Assembly: GCA_020636075.1 (NCBI GenBank)
Contig: JACJYO010000001.1
Coordinates: forward strand, 992,001-1,056,000
Source of the DNA: Lewinellaceae bacterium
GTDB lineage: Bacteria; Bacteroidota; Bacteroidia; Chitinophagales; Saprospiraceae
Direction of reading: 5' to 3'
DNA length: 64,000 nt
Shown: positions 8,187-16,777 of the stretch, piece after piece
How positions within the stretch are numbered: position 1 is the first letter of the stretch
How the letters are laid out: the number at the start of each line of letters is the position of its first letter
Notes under the pieces: model-generated
Told to the model about the DNA's origin: nothing
The model's input: only the letters and a program-made list of their open reading frames with translations
The model's database searches: none
Made by a program: the position numbers and the translations under genes

Positions 8187-8603
8187 TTGTTCCATCGCAT
8201 ACTCCATATTGCGCTTGCCATATCGGTGCTGCTCAGCACCACAGGCATCTCCGTGCACCGGCATTTTTGCCAGGATAAGCTGATGGGGACAACCATGTTT
8301 TTCAAACCCCATGGTTGTAAAATGAATACGCACAAGGCCTGTCACACCGCCAGCCATTGTGCAAAAAAAACGGATCAGGACTGCTGCAAAGACCAGTCGG
8401 AGTATCACAAACTCGAACAGGACAAGCAGATTTCACTGGTACCGTTCAAATTATTGAAACAACCGGTACAGTTGTCCCTCCCCTGGCCTGCAATTGTTTT
8501 ACCCGCGATCACCAGCACTTCCCAAATACTCCCTTACCTGCATTACCGTCCCCCGTTAATACGCGGTACGCTTCCGGCCCTCCTGCAGGTCTTTCGTTTT
8601 TAG
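8187..8603 (+). CDS. HYC_CC_PP family small membrane protein
   Basis: About 138 residues. The frame is open from 8166, but that first TTG lies inside a promoter box, so I place the start at the TTG at 8187 (FHRILHIALA); the start is uncertain. It has an N-terminal hydrophobic segment, then HRHFC (the 'HYC' position), a run of metal-ligand-like residues (HGCKMNTHKACHTASHC, DCCKD, giving the 'CC') and a C-terminal YRPPL (the 'PP'). This family of small Bacteroidota envelope proteins is found directly upstream of CusA-type pumps. The many Cys, His and Met residues suggest metal binding. It precedes cusA by about 105 bases. Confidence 0.8.
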   Translation: MFHRILHIALAISVLLSTTGISVHRHFCQDKLMGTTMFFKPHGCKMNTHKACHTASHCAKKTDQDCCKDQSEYHKLEQDKQISLVPFKLLKQPVQLSLPWPAIVLPAITSTSQILPYLHYRPPLIRGTLPALLQVFRF

Positions 8604-8708
8604 TATTTCGTCCGTTTACAGCCACTGCTCACGGTTGAGCAGCATGGATTATGTGTGCTACATGACGCCGCAAAGGCGTGCTTTGCAACCATTCAAGGAC
8701 GATAACCT

Positions 8709-11700
8709 ATGCTAAACGGAATCATTCGTTTTTTTCTCGAAAATAAATTTGTCACCGGCATCCTGCTGATCTTGTTCGTCGGCTGGGGTATTGCCACCGC
8801 GCCATTTGGCTGGAAAACCGCGCTGCCTGCAGACCCTGTTCCCGTAGATGCCATCCCCGACCTCGGTGAAAACCAGCAGATTGTTTTTGCCGACTGGATG
8901 GGACGCTCCCCGCAAGATGTGGAAGATCAGATCACCTACCCGCTGACGACCTTCCTGCTCGGCATTCCCGGAGTAAAATCTATCCGGAGCACCTCCATGT
9001 TCGGCTTTGCCAGCATCTATGTCATCTTCGATGAAAACACGGAGTTTTACTGGTCGCGCAGCCGGATTTTGGAAAAACTCAATTCACTGCCCGCAGGCTT
9101 GCTGCCGCCCGGCGTACAACCTGCGCTCGGCCCTGATGCCACGGCGTTGGGACAGGTATTTTGGTACACGATCGAAGGGCGTGACCCGGATGGCCGCGTC
9201 ACCGGCGGTTGGGATTTGTATGAAATCCGTACGGTGCAGGATTTCTACGTAAAATATGCCCTCAACGCCGTGGAAGGTGTTTCCGAGGTGGCATCCGTTG
9301 GCGGTCAGGTCAAGGAATACCAGGTGGATGTCAACCCCGACGCGCTCAAAGCCTACAACATTCCGCTGATGGATGTAATGGCCGCCGTCCGGAAATCAAA
9401 CCGCGATGCCGGTGCGCAAACCATCGAGATCAACCAGGCAGAATACCTCGTTCGCGGGCTGGGCTATATCAAAAAAGTGGAAGACCTCGAACTGGCCGTC
9501 GTCGCTGTGCACAACAACGTGCCGATCCGGATCAAAGACGTCGGCATCGTGTCGCTCGGCCCGGCCACCCGGCGGGGTATACTCGACAAAGACGGCGCCG
9601 AAGTAGCCGGAGGTGTAGTCGTAGCGCGCTACGGAGCCAATCCACTGGCTGTGATCAAAGCGGTGAAACAGAAAATTGACGAGATCGCCCCGGGTTTACC
9701 CAGAAAAACCCTGGCCGATGGTACGGTAAGCCAGCTGACCATTGTACCTTTTTATGATCGCACGCAGTTGATCCAGGAAACACTGGGCACCTTAGAGCGC
9801 GCGCTATCGCACGAAATCCTGATCAGTATTCTCGTCGTGCTGGTGCTGGTATTCAACCTGCGTGCGGCATTGCTGATCTCAAGTATGTTGCCCGTGGCGG
9901 TACTGATGACCTTTATCACCATGCGCTACGCCGGTGTGGACGCCAATATCGTGGCACTTTCGGGTATTGCGATTGCTATCGGAGTGATGGTGGACGTGGG
10001 GATCGTTTTTGTGGAAAACATCATCCGCCACCTCGAATTGCCGGAAAACCAGTGGGTGCGCGGGCGGCGTTTGCTCGAGGTGATCTACCAGGCCACAGTG
10101 GAAGTGTCGTCGGCGATTACCACTGCACTGGCGACCACGGTGGTCAGTTTTTTACCGGTGTTTGCCATGGAGTCGGCGGAAGGGAAGTTGTTCAAACCAC
10201 TGGCGTTTACAAAAACATTTGCCCTGGGCGCTTCCTTTGTGCTGGGCATTGCCATTTTGCCTGCGCTAGCGCACCTCGTGTTGTCGCTGAATTTTGACAA
10301 AAAACGGGTCCGCACCATTTGGAATTCGGCACTGATTGCCGGGGGCATTCTGCTTGTTGTTTTTTATAAAATCGGGTTGCCGCTCTGGCTGATCGTCATT
10401 GGTTTGAACAACCTGTTTGAAGGGCGTTGGCCGGAGCGTTGGAAAGCCGTGCCGAATCTTATCAACATGGCAGTGGTTGTACTCGTTGCCACCTATTTCC
10501 TGACGGAAGAATGGATACCGCTTGGCCATCACAACTCCCTGATCGTCAACTACCTGTTTGTACTGTTGCTGCTGGGGATGATTCTGGGTGCCTTGCTGGC
10601 CATTGTGCATTTTTATGAACCCGTCCTGAAATGGTGTTTGGTCAACAAAGGCAAATTCCTGCTCCTGCCGCTGTTTACCGTGGTTTTTGGTACCGTGATC
10701 TGGCTGGGTTGGAACAATACCTTTGGCTTTGTTGCCCGGGGCATGGACACCCTGGGCTGGAATGTGCGCACCACAAGCCTGTGGAGCACCATGTTGCACA
10801 AATTCCCCGGCATGGGTAAAGAATTCATGCCGGCACTGGATGAAGGCAGTTTTCTGCTCATGCCCACTTCCATGCCGCATTCCGGTGTAGCAGAAAACCA
10901 GCGGATCGTGGCACAACTCGACATGCTGCTGGCCAATATACCCGAAGTTGAACTGGCTGTGGGCAAGGCCGGGCGCGCTGAAACGGCACTCGACCCCGCG
11001 CCGATATCCATGTTTGAAAATATCATCAACTACAAACCGGAATTCCGGATCGACAAAAACGGCAAGCGGCAAACGTTTAAAACCGACAGGCAGGACCGCT
11101 TCATCCTGTCGTCGGGCGACACGCTATCCAACGAAGCAGCCCTGGCCCGCGGCCTTGAAGCCGGCGAACTCATTCCGGATCCCAACGGGCAGTTCTTCCG
11201 AAACTGGCGACCGGAGATCAAACGCCCGGATGATATTTGGGACGAGATCGTGCGGGTGACCAAACTCCCCGGCGTTACGTCGGCCCCCAAACTCCAACCG
11301 ATCGAAACCCGCCTCGTGATGTTGCAAACCGGCATGCGAGCGCCCATGGGCATCAAGGTATACGGCCCAGACCTGAAAACCATCGAAGCCTTTGGCCTGC
11401 AACTCGAAGCCATTTTGAAAACAGTGCCTTCGGTAAAATCGGAGGCCGTTTTTGCCGACCGCATTGTGGGCAAGCCATACCTCCACCTCAACATCGACCG
11501 GCAAGCGGCAGCCCGGTACGGCCTGAACATCGAAGATGTGCAGAATTTTATCGAGACTGCCATTGGCGGCATGCAAGTGAGCACTACCGTGGAAGGTCGT
11601 GAGCGTTTCCCCATGCGCGTGCGCTACCCGCGCGAACTGCGCGACAACCCGGAAAGTATCAAAAAAATGTTGGTGCCTACCCCTGTCGGCGCGCAGGTGC

Positions 11701-12524
11701 CCTTGGGCGAACTGGTGCACATCGAATACGTGCGCGGACCGCAAATGATAAAAAGTGAAGACACCTTCCTCACCGGCTATGTCCTTTTTGATAAAAAAGA
11801 ATCCGCCTCCGGCGGAGAGGTAGACGTGGTAGAGGAAGCCCAACGCTTCATTCAGCAGCAGATCGACAGTGGCGAACTAACCGTACCGGCAGGCATCAGT
11901 TACAAGTTTTCCGGCAGCTACGAAAACCAACTGCGGGCCATGAAGCGGCTGTCTATTGTAATCCCCATCAGCCTGATCCTGATTTTCCTGCTGTTGTTTA
12001 TCCAGTTCAAAACAGTGATTGCCTCCTCCATCCACTTTTCCGGGGTGTTTGTGGCTTTCGCCGGCGGGTTTATCCTGCTCTGGTTGTACGGGCAGGATTG
12101 GTTTCTCAACTTCTCCGTCGCAGACGAATCCATGCGGGATCTGTTCCAGGTCCATCCTATCAACCTGAGTGTGGCGGTATGGGTCGGTTTCATTGCCCTG
12201 TTCGGCATCGCCACCGACGACGGGGTCATCATGGGAACCTACATCCACCAGGTTTTCGAGGAGCGCAAACCCGCTACTGTGGCCGAAGTACGCGAAGCGG
12301 TGCTGATCGCCGGAAAAAAACGCGTGCGGCCGGCTATGATGACCGCAGCGGTAGCCATCATTGCGCTGCTCCCTGTGTTAACTTCCACGGGTAAAGGCGC
12401 CGACATCATGGTACCGATGGCTATCCCCACGTTCGGCGGGATGACGATTCAGTTGATGACCATGTTTGTGGTGCCGGTGCTGCAGGCGTACTGGCGGGAG
12501 CGGGTGGTAGGCGCGAAAACTTGA
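8709..12524 (+). CDS. cusA: CusA/CzcA-type heavy-metal RND efflux pump
   Basis: A 1271-residue inner-membrane RND permease. Transmembrane segment 1 is near residues 10-30; the proton-relay segment GVMVDVGIVFVENI is near 425-445. The periplasmic region has LLMPTSMP and VMLQTGMRAPMG, methionines in places resembling the copper-binding Mets of E. coli CusA (aligned from memory). Residues about 527-645 are an insertion of extra hydrophobic segments between the two RND halves, making it longer than the ~1050 residues of enteric CusA. Such long forms are common in Bacteroidota. With the TolC-like and adaptor genes downstream it should form a tripartite exporter, probably for Cu(I)/Ag(I). Confidence 0.9.
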   Translation: MLNGIIRFFLENKFVTGILLILFVGWGIATAPFGWKTALPADPVPVDAIPDLGENQQIVFADWMGRSPQDVEDQITYPLTTFLLGIPGVKSIRSTSMFGFASIYVIFDENTEFYWSRSRILEKLNSLPAGLLPPGVQPALGPDATALGQVFWYTIEGRDPDGRVTGGWDLYEIRTVQDFYVKYALNAVEGVSEVASVGGQVKEYQVDVNPDALKAYNIPLMDVMAAVRKSNRDAGAQTIEINQAEYLVRGLGYIKKVEDLELAVVAVHNNVPIRIKDVGIVSLGPATRRGILDKDGAEVAGGVVVARYGANPLAVIKAVKQKIDEIAPGLPRKTLADGTVSQLTIVPFYDRTQLIQETLGTLERALSHEILISILVVLVLVFNLRAALLISSMLPVAVLMTFITMRYAGVDANIVALSGIAIAIGVMVDVGIVFVENIIRHLELPENQWVRGRRLLEVIYQATVEVSSAITTALATTVVSFLPVFAMESAEGKLFKPLAFTKTFALGASFVLGIAILPALAHLVLSLNFDKKRVRTIWNSALIAGGILLVVFYKIGLPLWLIVIGLNNLFEGRWPERWKAVPNLINMAVVVLVATYFLTEEWIPLGHHNSLIVNYLFVLLLLGMILGALLAIVHFYEPVLKWCLVNKGKFLLLPLFTVVFGTVIWLGWNNTFGFVARGMDTLGWNVRTTSLWSTMLHKFPGMGKEFMPALDEGSFLLMPTSMPHSGVAENQRIVAQLDMLLANIPEVELAVGKAGRAETALDPAPISMFENIINYKPEFRIDKNGKRQTFKTDRQDRFILSSGDTLSNEAALARGLEAGELIPDPNGQFFRNWRPEIKRPDDIWDEIVRVTKLPGVTSAPKLQPIETRLVMLQTGMRAPMGIKVYGPDLKTIEAFGLQLEAILKTVPSVKSEAVFADRIVGKPYLHLNIDRQAAARYGLNIEDVQNFIETAIGGMQVSTTVEGRERFPMRVRYPRELRDNPESIKKMLVPTPVGAQVPLGELVHIEYVRGPQMIKSEDTFLTGYVLFDKKESASGGEVDVVEEAQRFIQQQIDSGELTVPAGISYKFSGSYENQLRAMKRLSIVIPISLILIFLLLFIQFKTVIASSIHFSGVFVAFAGGFILLWLYGQDWFLNFSVADESMRDLFQVHPINLSVAVWVGFIALFGIATDDGVIMGTYIHQVFEERKPATVAEVREAVLIAGKKRVRPAMMTAAVAIIALLPVLTSTGKGADIMVPMAIPTFGGMTIQLMTMFVVPVLQAYWRERVVGAKT

Positions 12525-12563
12525 TAACTTAAAATTTTAAGTGTTTAAACTATGACCGGTTTT

Positions 12564-12735
12564 TTTGAAATATCTCGCGTTGGCCCCAACCCCATCCCCT
12601 CCCCCCCAGGGAGGGGGCTCGCCCTCACGTTATTTTTTGATTTCGGTTATGCAATCTTCAGGCAACACGAGATCAGGCCCCCCTCCCTAGGGGGGAGGGG
12701 ATGGGGGTGGGGTTGAATCACTCGAGATTTTCAAA
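12564..12735. repeat. Inverted-repeat element, CCCCATCCCCTCCCCCC arms
   Basis: The left arm (12564-12617) and right arm (12678-12735) are imperfect reverse complements of over 50 bases, containing AACCCCATCCCCTCCCCCC and its complement. The homology runs outward into TTTGAAA.ATCTCG. A 60-bp core separates them. It occupies the gap between cusA and the TolC-like gene, inside what should be one operon, so it would lie in the transcript as a very GC-rich hairpin that may lower expression downstream (inference). Confidence 0.75.
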
Positions 12736-12758
12736 TAATTATCAAAAAAGAAAAAACG

Positions 12759-13994
12759 ATGCGCATCCTAACCATATTAATTGCCCTGATAACCGCAGGT
12801 ACGCTGCCAGCCCAAACGCTGGATGACTACCTGACCATTGCCCTGGAAAACAATCCGGGTATCAAAGCCCAAAACACGGAATATCAGGCGGCCCGGCAAA
12901 AAATTGATCAGGCCGGCGCCTTGCCCGACCCGCAGGTCAACGCATCGGTGTTCATACGGCCGATGATGTTGCCGATGGGCAACCAACTGGGCAGCATATC
13001 CGCTATGCAGATGTTCCCCTGGTTCGGCGCGCTGCATGCCATGAAAAACGAGGCCGCTCAAATGGCTGAAGTCAAACAACAGACTGTGCAGACTACCCGG
13101 AACGTGCTCGCGTTTCAGGTAAAATCGGCCTGGTATCCTCTGCTCGAGCTGGAGGTTCAAGGACAAATTCTGCAGGAAAAAAAGCGAGTGCTGGAAATCG
13201 ACAAAGAGCTGGCGTCCATCAAATTCCAGCACGGGCTGGCGCCTATGGCCGATGCTATACGGGCCGACATTATGATCGACGAAGTAACCACACAAATCAC
13301 CTTGCTGGAAGAAAAACGCCGGCCGTTGGAAGCGGCATTCAACCTGTTGCTCAACCGGCCGGCCAGCACACCTGTGGCGATCACGGCAACGCTGCCCGAG
13401 ATTGTCCCCTCCGCAGTTGTCCAGTCAAACAGTTCCATTGTCAATAACCCTGCGCTTGCCGTTTTTGACAAACAAATTCAGGCAGAAATGGCAGCAGAAC
13501 AGTCGGCCAGTTACCTGCGCAAACCCACGTTCAGTGCCGGTCTTCAATACATGCCATTGATCAAACGGAAAGGCCACGACGTGCACATCGAACCCAACAC
13601 CGGCCGCGACATGGTCATGCCCATGGTTTCGATCACCATCCCCATCTGGCGGAAAAAATACAACGCCGCAGTGGAAGAGCGCCGCCTGATGCAACAGGCC
13701 TATTCGGACATGAAAAGCAATATGGAAAATGAATTGAACGCCATGGCCGAAATGACGGGATATGAACTGGAAAAACTGGCAAAAACAGCCGACCTGCTGG
13801 ATCTGCAACAGAAAAAAACACAACAACTCATCGACCTGTTAATGGCAGCCTACAGCAACAACGGAAAAGATTTTGAAGAAATCCTGCGCTTGCAACAACA
13901 ACTTTTCCGCTACCAAAGTGAAAAAGCCACCACCCAAACTCAGTACCAACTTGCACTTGCCAAACTGGAATTCCTGACCGGTAAAATTCGATAA
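12759..13994 (+). CDS. cusC: TolC/OEP-family outer-membrane efflux protein
   Basis: A 411-residue protein with a signal peptide (residues 1-18, ending LPAQ) and the two-fold OEP repeat of long helical coiled-coil segments: LDDYLTIALENNPGIKAQ at the start of the first half and a second half beginning around NNPALAVFDKQIQAEM. It should form the outer-membrane channel of the Cus exporter. There is no lipobox, unlike E. coli CusC. The gene is slightly short for the family (usually 420-480). Its stop is 6 bases before the adaptor gene. The symbol is by operon position. Confidence 0.85.
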   Translation: MRILTILIALITAGTLPAQTLDDYLTIALENNPGIKAQNTEYQAARQKIDQAGALPDPQVNASVFIRPMMLPMGNQLGSISAMQMFPWFGALHAMKNEAAQMAEVKQQTVQTTRNVLAFQVKSAWYPLLELEVQGQILQEKKRVLEIDKELASIKFQHGLAPMADAIRADIMIDEVTTQITLLEEKRRPLEAAFNLLLNRPASTPVAITATLPEIVPSAVVQSNSSIVNNPALAVFDKQIQAEMAAEQSASYLRKPTFSAGLQYMPLIKRKGHDVHIEPNTGRDMVMPMVSITIPIWRKKYNAAVEERRLMQQAYSDMKSNMENELNAMAEMTGYELEKLAKTADLLDLQQKKTQQLIDLLMAAYSNNGKDFEEILRLQQQLFRYQSEKATTQTQYQLALAKLEFLTGKIR

Positions 13995-14000
13995 ACAACC

Positions 14001-15731
14001 ATGAAAAAGATAAATATCAACCGTTCCACCTTGTTTGCCACTGCCCTCGTGCTGGCAGCCGGCATCCTGATCGGCTGGCTCATCAAACCCGCACAGGATC
14101 ACCAGGCCGAAGTAGCCTCTGTTACACCGGACCAGGTAGCCACGATCTGGACCTGCTCCATGGACCCGCAGGTGCGCCAAAGCGAACCCGGAAAATGCCC
14201 TTTGTGTGGCATGGACCTCATTCCGCTGGAACCGGAAACGGAATCCGGCGATCCGCTGGAATTAAAAATGTCGCCGACCGCCATGCAACTGGCCAACGTG
14301 CAAACTGCGGTTGTAGGTTACGGCATGCCTGCCCGCGAACTTCGCCTGAACGGCAAGGTTCAGGCCGACGAACGCCGTGTGTACTCCCAGGTAAGTCACC
14401 TGGAAGGGCGTGTAGAACAACTGCTTGTCAACTTCACCGGTGAGCCAATTCGGCAAGGCCAAAAACTGGGAACGCTCTACTCCCCTACCCTGGTCACTGC
14501 CCAGGAAGAACTGCTGGCAGCCAGGCAAATTCAAGACATGCAGCCTGCTCTGTTTCAGGCAGCCCGGGAAAAACTTAAAAACTGGAAACTCAGCGACAGC
14601 CAGATCGATAATATTCTGGCCGCCGGAAAAGCACAGGAGCGCTTTCCCATTCTGGCCGATGTCAGCGGACTGGTTATGGCTAAAAAGGTAAACCTCGGTG
14701 ACTACCTCATGCGCGGCATGCCGCTGTACGATATTGCCGACCTGTCGCGCGTATGGGTCCTGTTCGATGTGTACGAAAGCGATATGCCCTGGGTAAAGAT
14801 CGGCAGTACGGTAAGTTTTGAAATTCAAGCCCTGCCGGGCCAAACATTCACCGGCAAGGTCAGTTTCATCGATCCGGTGATCGACCCCGTAACCCGCGTG
14901 GCAACGGCCAGGGTGGAAATGGCCAACCCCGGCGGCAGGTTCAAACCGGAAATGTTTGCCAGCGGAACCGTGAAAACAAAACTGGCCGGCCACAAGGAAA
15001 GCATCGTCGTGCCCAAATCGGCCGTGCTCTGGACCGGCGAACGGTCGGTGGTTTACGTAAAAAACACGGCTGCACAGGGTGTACAGTTCGGCATGCGGGA
15101 AGTGACACTCGGGCCGCTTGTTGGCGACGGGTATGTCGTTACGTCCGGACTTGAGCCCGGCGAGACAATCGCCATCAGCGGCGCCTTTTCAATTGATGCA
15201 GCCGCCCAACTGGCCGGCAAACCAAGTATGATGACCCCGGAAGGCGGCAGCGGAAGCCCGTCCACTGCACCGGCAATGCAAAGCAGCAAAGCCATGAAGG
15301 CCGCAGTTCAAAAACTCTTCGATTGGTACTTCCCGCTGAAAGATGCGTTGGTTGCAGACAATTTTGGCGAAGCCAAAAATCAGGCTGCCTCGTTGAAAAA
15401 AGCCTTCGAGCAAACATCCATGAGCATATTCGAGGGTGCAGCACACAAGCAATGGATGAACAGCAGTAATGCTGCAAATGCCGCGCTGAACAAGATCAGT
15501 CAAGCCGGCGACCTGGAAATTGCCCGGTCAGCGTTCAAGCCCTTATCGGATCAAATGGTAGTACTGGCCCGGACCTTCGGTCCCTTCGATGCTGCCATTT
15601 TCGTACAACATTGCCCCATGGCCGACGACAACATTGGCGCCGATTGGCTCAGTCTCGACAAAGTCATTCGCAACCCCTACTTTGGCGATAAAATGCTTAA
15701 ATGCGGTTCTGTAACGGAGACCATCCAATAG
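14001..15731 (+). CDS. cusB: CusB-type RND periplasmic adaptor with metal-binding N-terminus and DUF3347 C-terminus
   Basis: A 576-residue adaptor. Residues 10-30 form a membrane anchor or signal. Residues 50-76 are a heavy-metal-binding domain with the signature WTCSMDP ... CPLCGMDLIPL. The barrel-sandwich/lipoyl and beta-barrel part (about 85-400) contains GRVEQLLVNFTGEPIRQGQ and VSGLVMAKKVNLGDYL. Residues about 430-572 are a DUF3347 domain ending in the Cys/Met motif FVQHCPMADDNIG and FGDKMLKCG. Both extra domains are probably copper-loading modules that pass metal to CusA (inference from family). It lies 6 bases after the TolC-like gene. Confidence 0.9.
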   Translation: MKKININRSTLFATALVLAAGILIGWLIKPAQDHQAEVASVTPDQVATIWTCSMDPQVRQSEPGKCPLCGMDLIPLEPETESGDPLELKMSPTAMQLANVQTAVVGYGMPARELRLNGKVQADERRVYSQVSHLEGRVEQLLVNFTGEPIRQGQKLGTLYSPTLVTAQEELLAARQIQDMQPALFQAAREKLKNWKLSDSQIDNILAAGKAQERFPILADVSGLVMAKKVNLGDYLMRGMPLYDIADLSRVWVLFDVYESDMPWVKIGSTVSFEIQALPGQTFTGKVSFIDPVIDPVTRVATARVEMANPGGRFKPEMFASGTVKTKLAGHKESIVVPKSAVLWTGERSVVYVKNTAAQGVQFGMREVTLGPLVGDGYVVTSGLEPGETIAISGAFSIDAAAQLAGKPSMMTPEGGSGSPSTAPAMQSSKAMKAAVQKLFDWYFPLKDALVADNFGEAKNQAASLKKAFEQTSMSIFEGAAHKQWMNSSNAANAALNKISQAGDLEIARSAFKPLSDQMVVLARTFGPFDAAIFVQHCPMADDNIGADWLSLDKVIRNPYFGDKMLKCGSVTETIQ

Positions 15732-15767
15732 ATCAATTCAATTTATTAACCAATTAAATACACAGTA

Positions 15768-16073
15768 ATGAAACAGTTCCAAGTTATCCTGATCGGCTTC
15801 GCCCTCACTGCCTTTATCGCTGCTTGCGGCGGCCACAGCCACGAGAACAACGGCGCAGCAACCGACCAGAACACCGAAGCACAAACACAAAACCCGGAAG
15901 AGCAGGGACCGGAGTATACCTCTGCCTATATCTGTCCGATGCACTGCGAAGGTAGTGGCAGCGATCAGGCAGGCACCTGCCCGGTATGCGGGATGGACTA
16001 TGTCGTCAACGAAAATTTCAAAAAGGATGCAGAGACACCCGCGGCGCAGGACCACGACGGGCATTCGCATTGA
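15768..16073 (+). CDS. Heavy-metal-binding lipoprotein
   Basis: A 101-residue protein with a lipoprotein signal (hydrophobic residues 6-18, lipobox AAC at about C20), a low-complexity acidic linker, then a heavy-metal-binding domain YICPMHCEGSG ... GTCPVCGMDYVV, and a His-rich end (DHDGHSH). The domain is the same type as at the N-terminus of the adjacent CusB. It should be a periplasmic-facing lipid-anchored metal carrier or buffer delivering copper to the efflux pump. It starts 36 bases after cusB and is probably the last gene of that operon. Confidence 0.85.
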   Translation: MKQFQVILIGFALTAFIAACGGHSHENNGAATDQNTEAQTQNPEEQGPEYTSAYICPMHCEGSGSDQAGTCPVCGMDYVVNENFKKDAETPAAQDHDGHSH

Positions 16074-16086
16074 TTAGGTCTTTTTA

Positions 16087-16311
16087 TGTCGGCTTGGCCG
16101 TGAGTCTATTGTCGTTAGTTTTAAGAGTACTATGGTTAATAGGACGCGGATGACACAGATTTTGCCTGCAGCAAAAACGCAGATTTTCACAGATTTTTTT
16201 GTGCCAGCTTGGAAAAATCCGCGCCAATCTGTGGTTCGCCGTAGGCGAATCCGCGTTATCCGCGTTCTGATACGCTAAGTTGACGACATTAGACTGCGAG
16301 TCAAGCCGACA
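16087..16311. repeat. MITE-like element with ~30-bp terminal inverted repeats
   Basis: The outer ends TGTCGGCTTG (16087-16096) and CAAGCCGACA (16302-16311) are perfect inverses. Similarity continues inward through AGTCTA and GTCGT. Inside are second arms with words ACGCGGAT, ACACAGATT and their complements AATCTGTG, ATCCGCGTTATCCGCG. At 225 bp with no coding potential it looks like a nested miniature inverted-repeat element. It fills the gap between the lipoprotein gene and the next gene, and nothing else is visible in that gap. Target-site duplications are not clear. Confidence 0.7.
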
Positions 16312-16375
16312 ATTCCCGCCGTTTTTTTCAACCGGTACAGCGTCTAAACCGTTACATCTTCGAAAAAATTCAACC

Positions 16376-16678
16376 ATGAAACACTACCAAACGCTGGTCG
16401 AGGCCCTGGAAGACCTGAAAGCCCGGGGCTATGTAAACGACTTCAACCTGCAACCGTCCTGTTTGGAATGCCCGGGCTTGGACCTGAAACTGCATCCGCA
16501 GGATTTCGAAATCCGCGAAGTATACCGCTTCGAAGGCATGAGTAACCCGGACGATAACTCTGTGCTTTACGCTATTGAATCGACAACCGGTGTAAAAGGC
16601 GTATTTGTTGATGCCTACGGCGTATACTCCGAGGCGCTTAGCCCTGAAATGATTGCCCGGCTGAAACGAACAAATTAG
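16376..16678 (+). CDS. Conserved small cytosolic protein, often annotated as phosphoribosylpyrophosphate synthetase-like
   Basis: A 100-residue protein (start ATG at 16376, MKHYQTLVEALEDLKARGY). It has no signal and no membrane segment. The sequence YVNDFNLQPSCLECPGLDLKLHPQDFEIREVYRFEGMSNPDDNSVLYAIES is a compact alpha/beta fold that I recognise as a small protein widespread in Bacteroidota. Databases often carry the name phosphoribosylpyrophosphate synthetase for it, but it is far too short for that enzyme and lacks its PRPP-binding loop, so the name should not be trusted. A CxxC pair (CLEC) may bind metal, which would fit its place inside the metal-resistance island. Confidence 0.65.
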   Translation: MKHYQTLVEALEDLKARGYVNDFNLQPSCLECPGLDLKLHPQDFEIREVYRFEGMSNPDDNSVLYAIESTTGVKGVFVDAYGVYSEALSPEMIARLKRTN

Positions 16679-16777
16679 CCCCTAAGGCGTATTAATCCCT
16701 GAACGCTAAAAACAAGCCTGAAGTCTGATCAGAGCCTGTAACTTTACCGGTGCCTACCCTGCTAACTACGCACAACC

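Noticed and set aside
10266..11072. Long open frame antisense to cusA
   Set aside because: Composition (rich in His, Gln, Pro) is that of a shadow frame in GC-rich coding DNA; cusA on the other strand is unambiguous.
16376..16678. Functional phosphoribosylpyrophosphate synthetase
   Set aside because: At 100 residues it is about a third of the enzyme's length and lacks the PRPP-binding loop.
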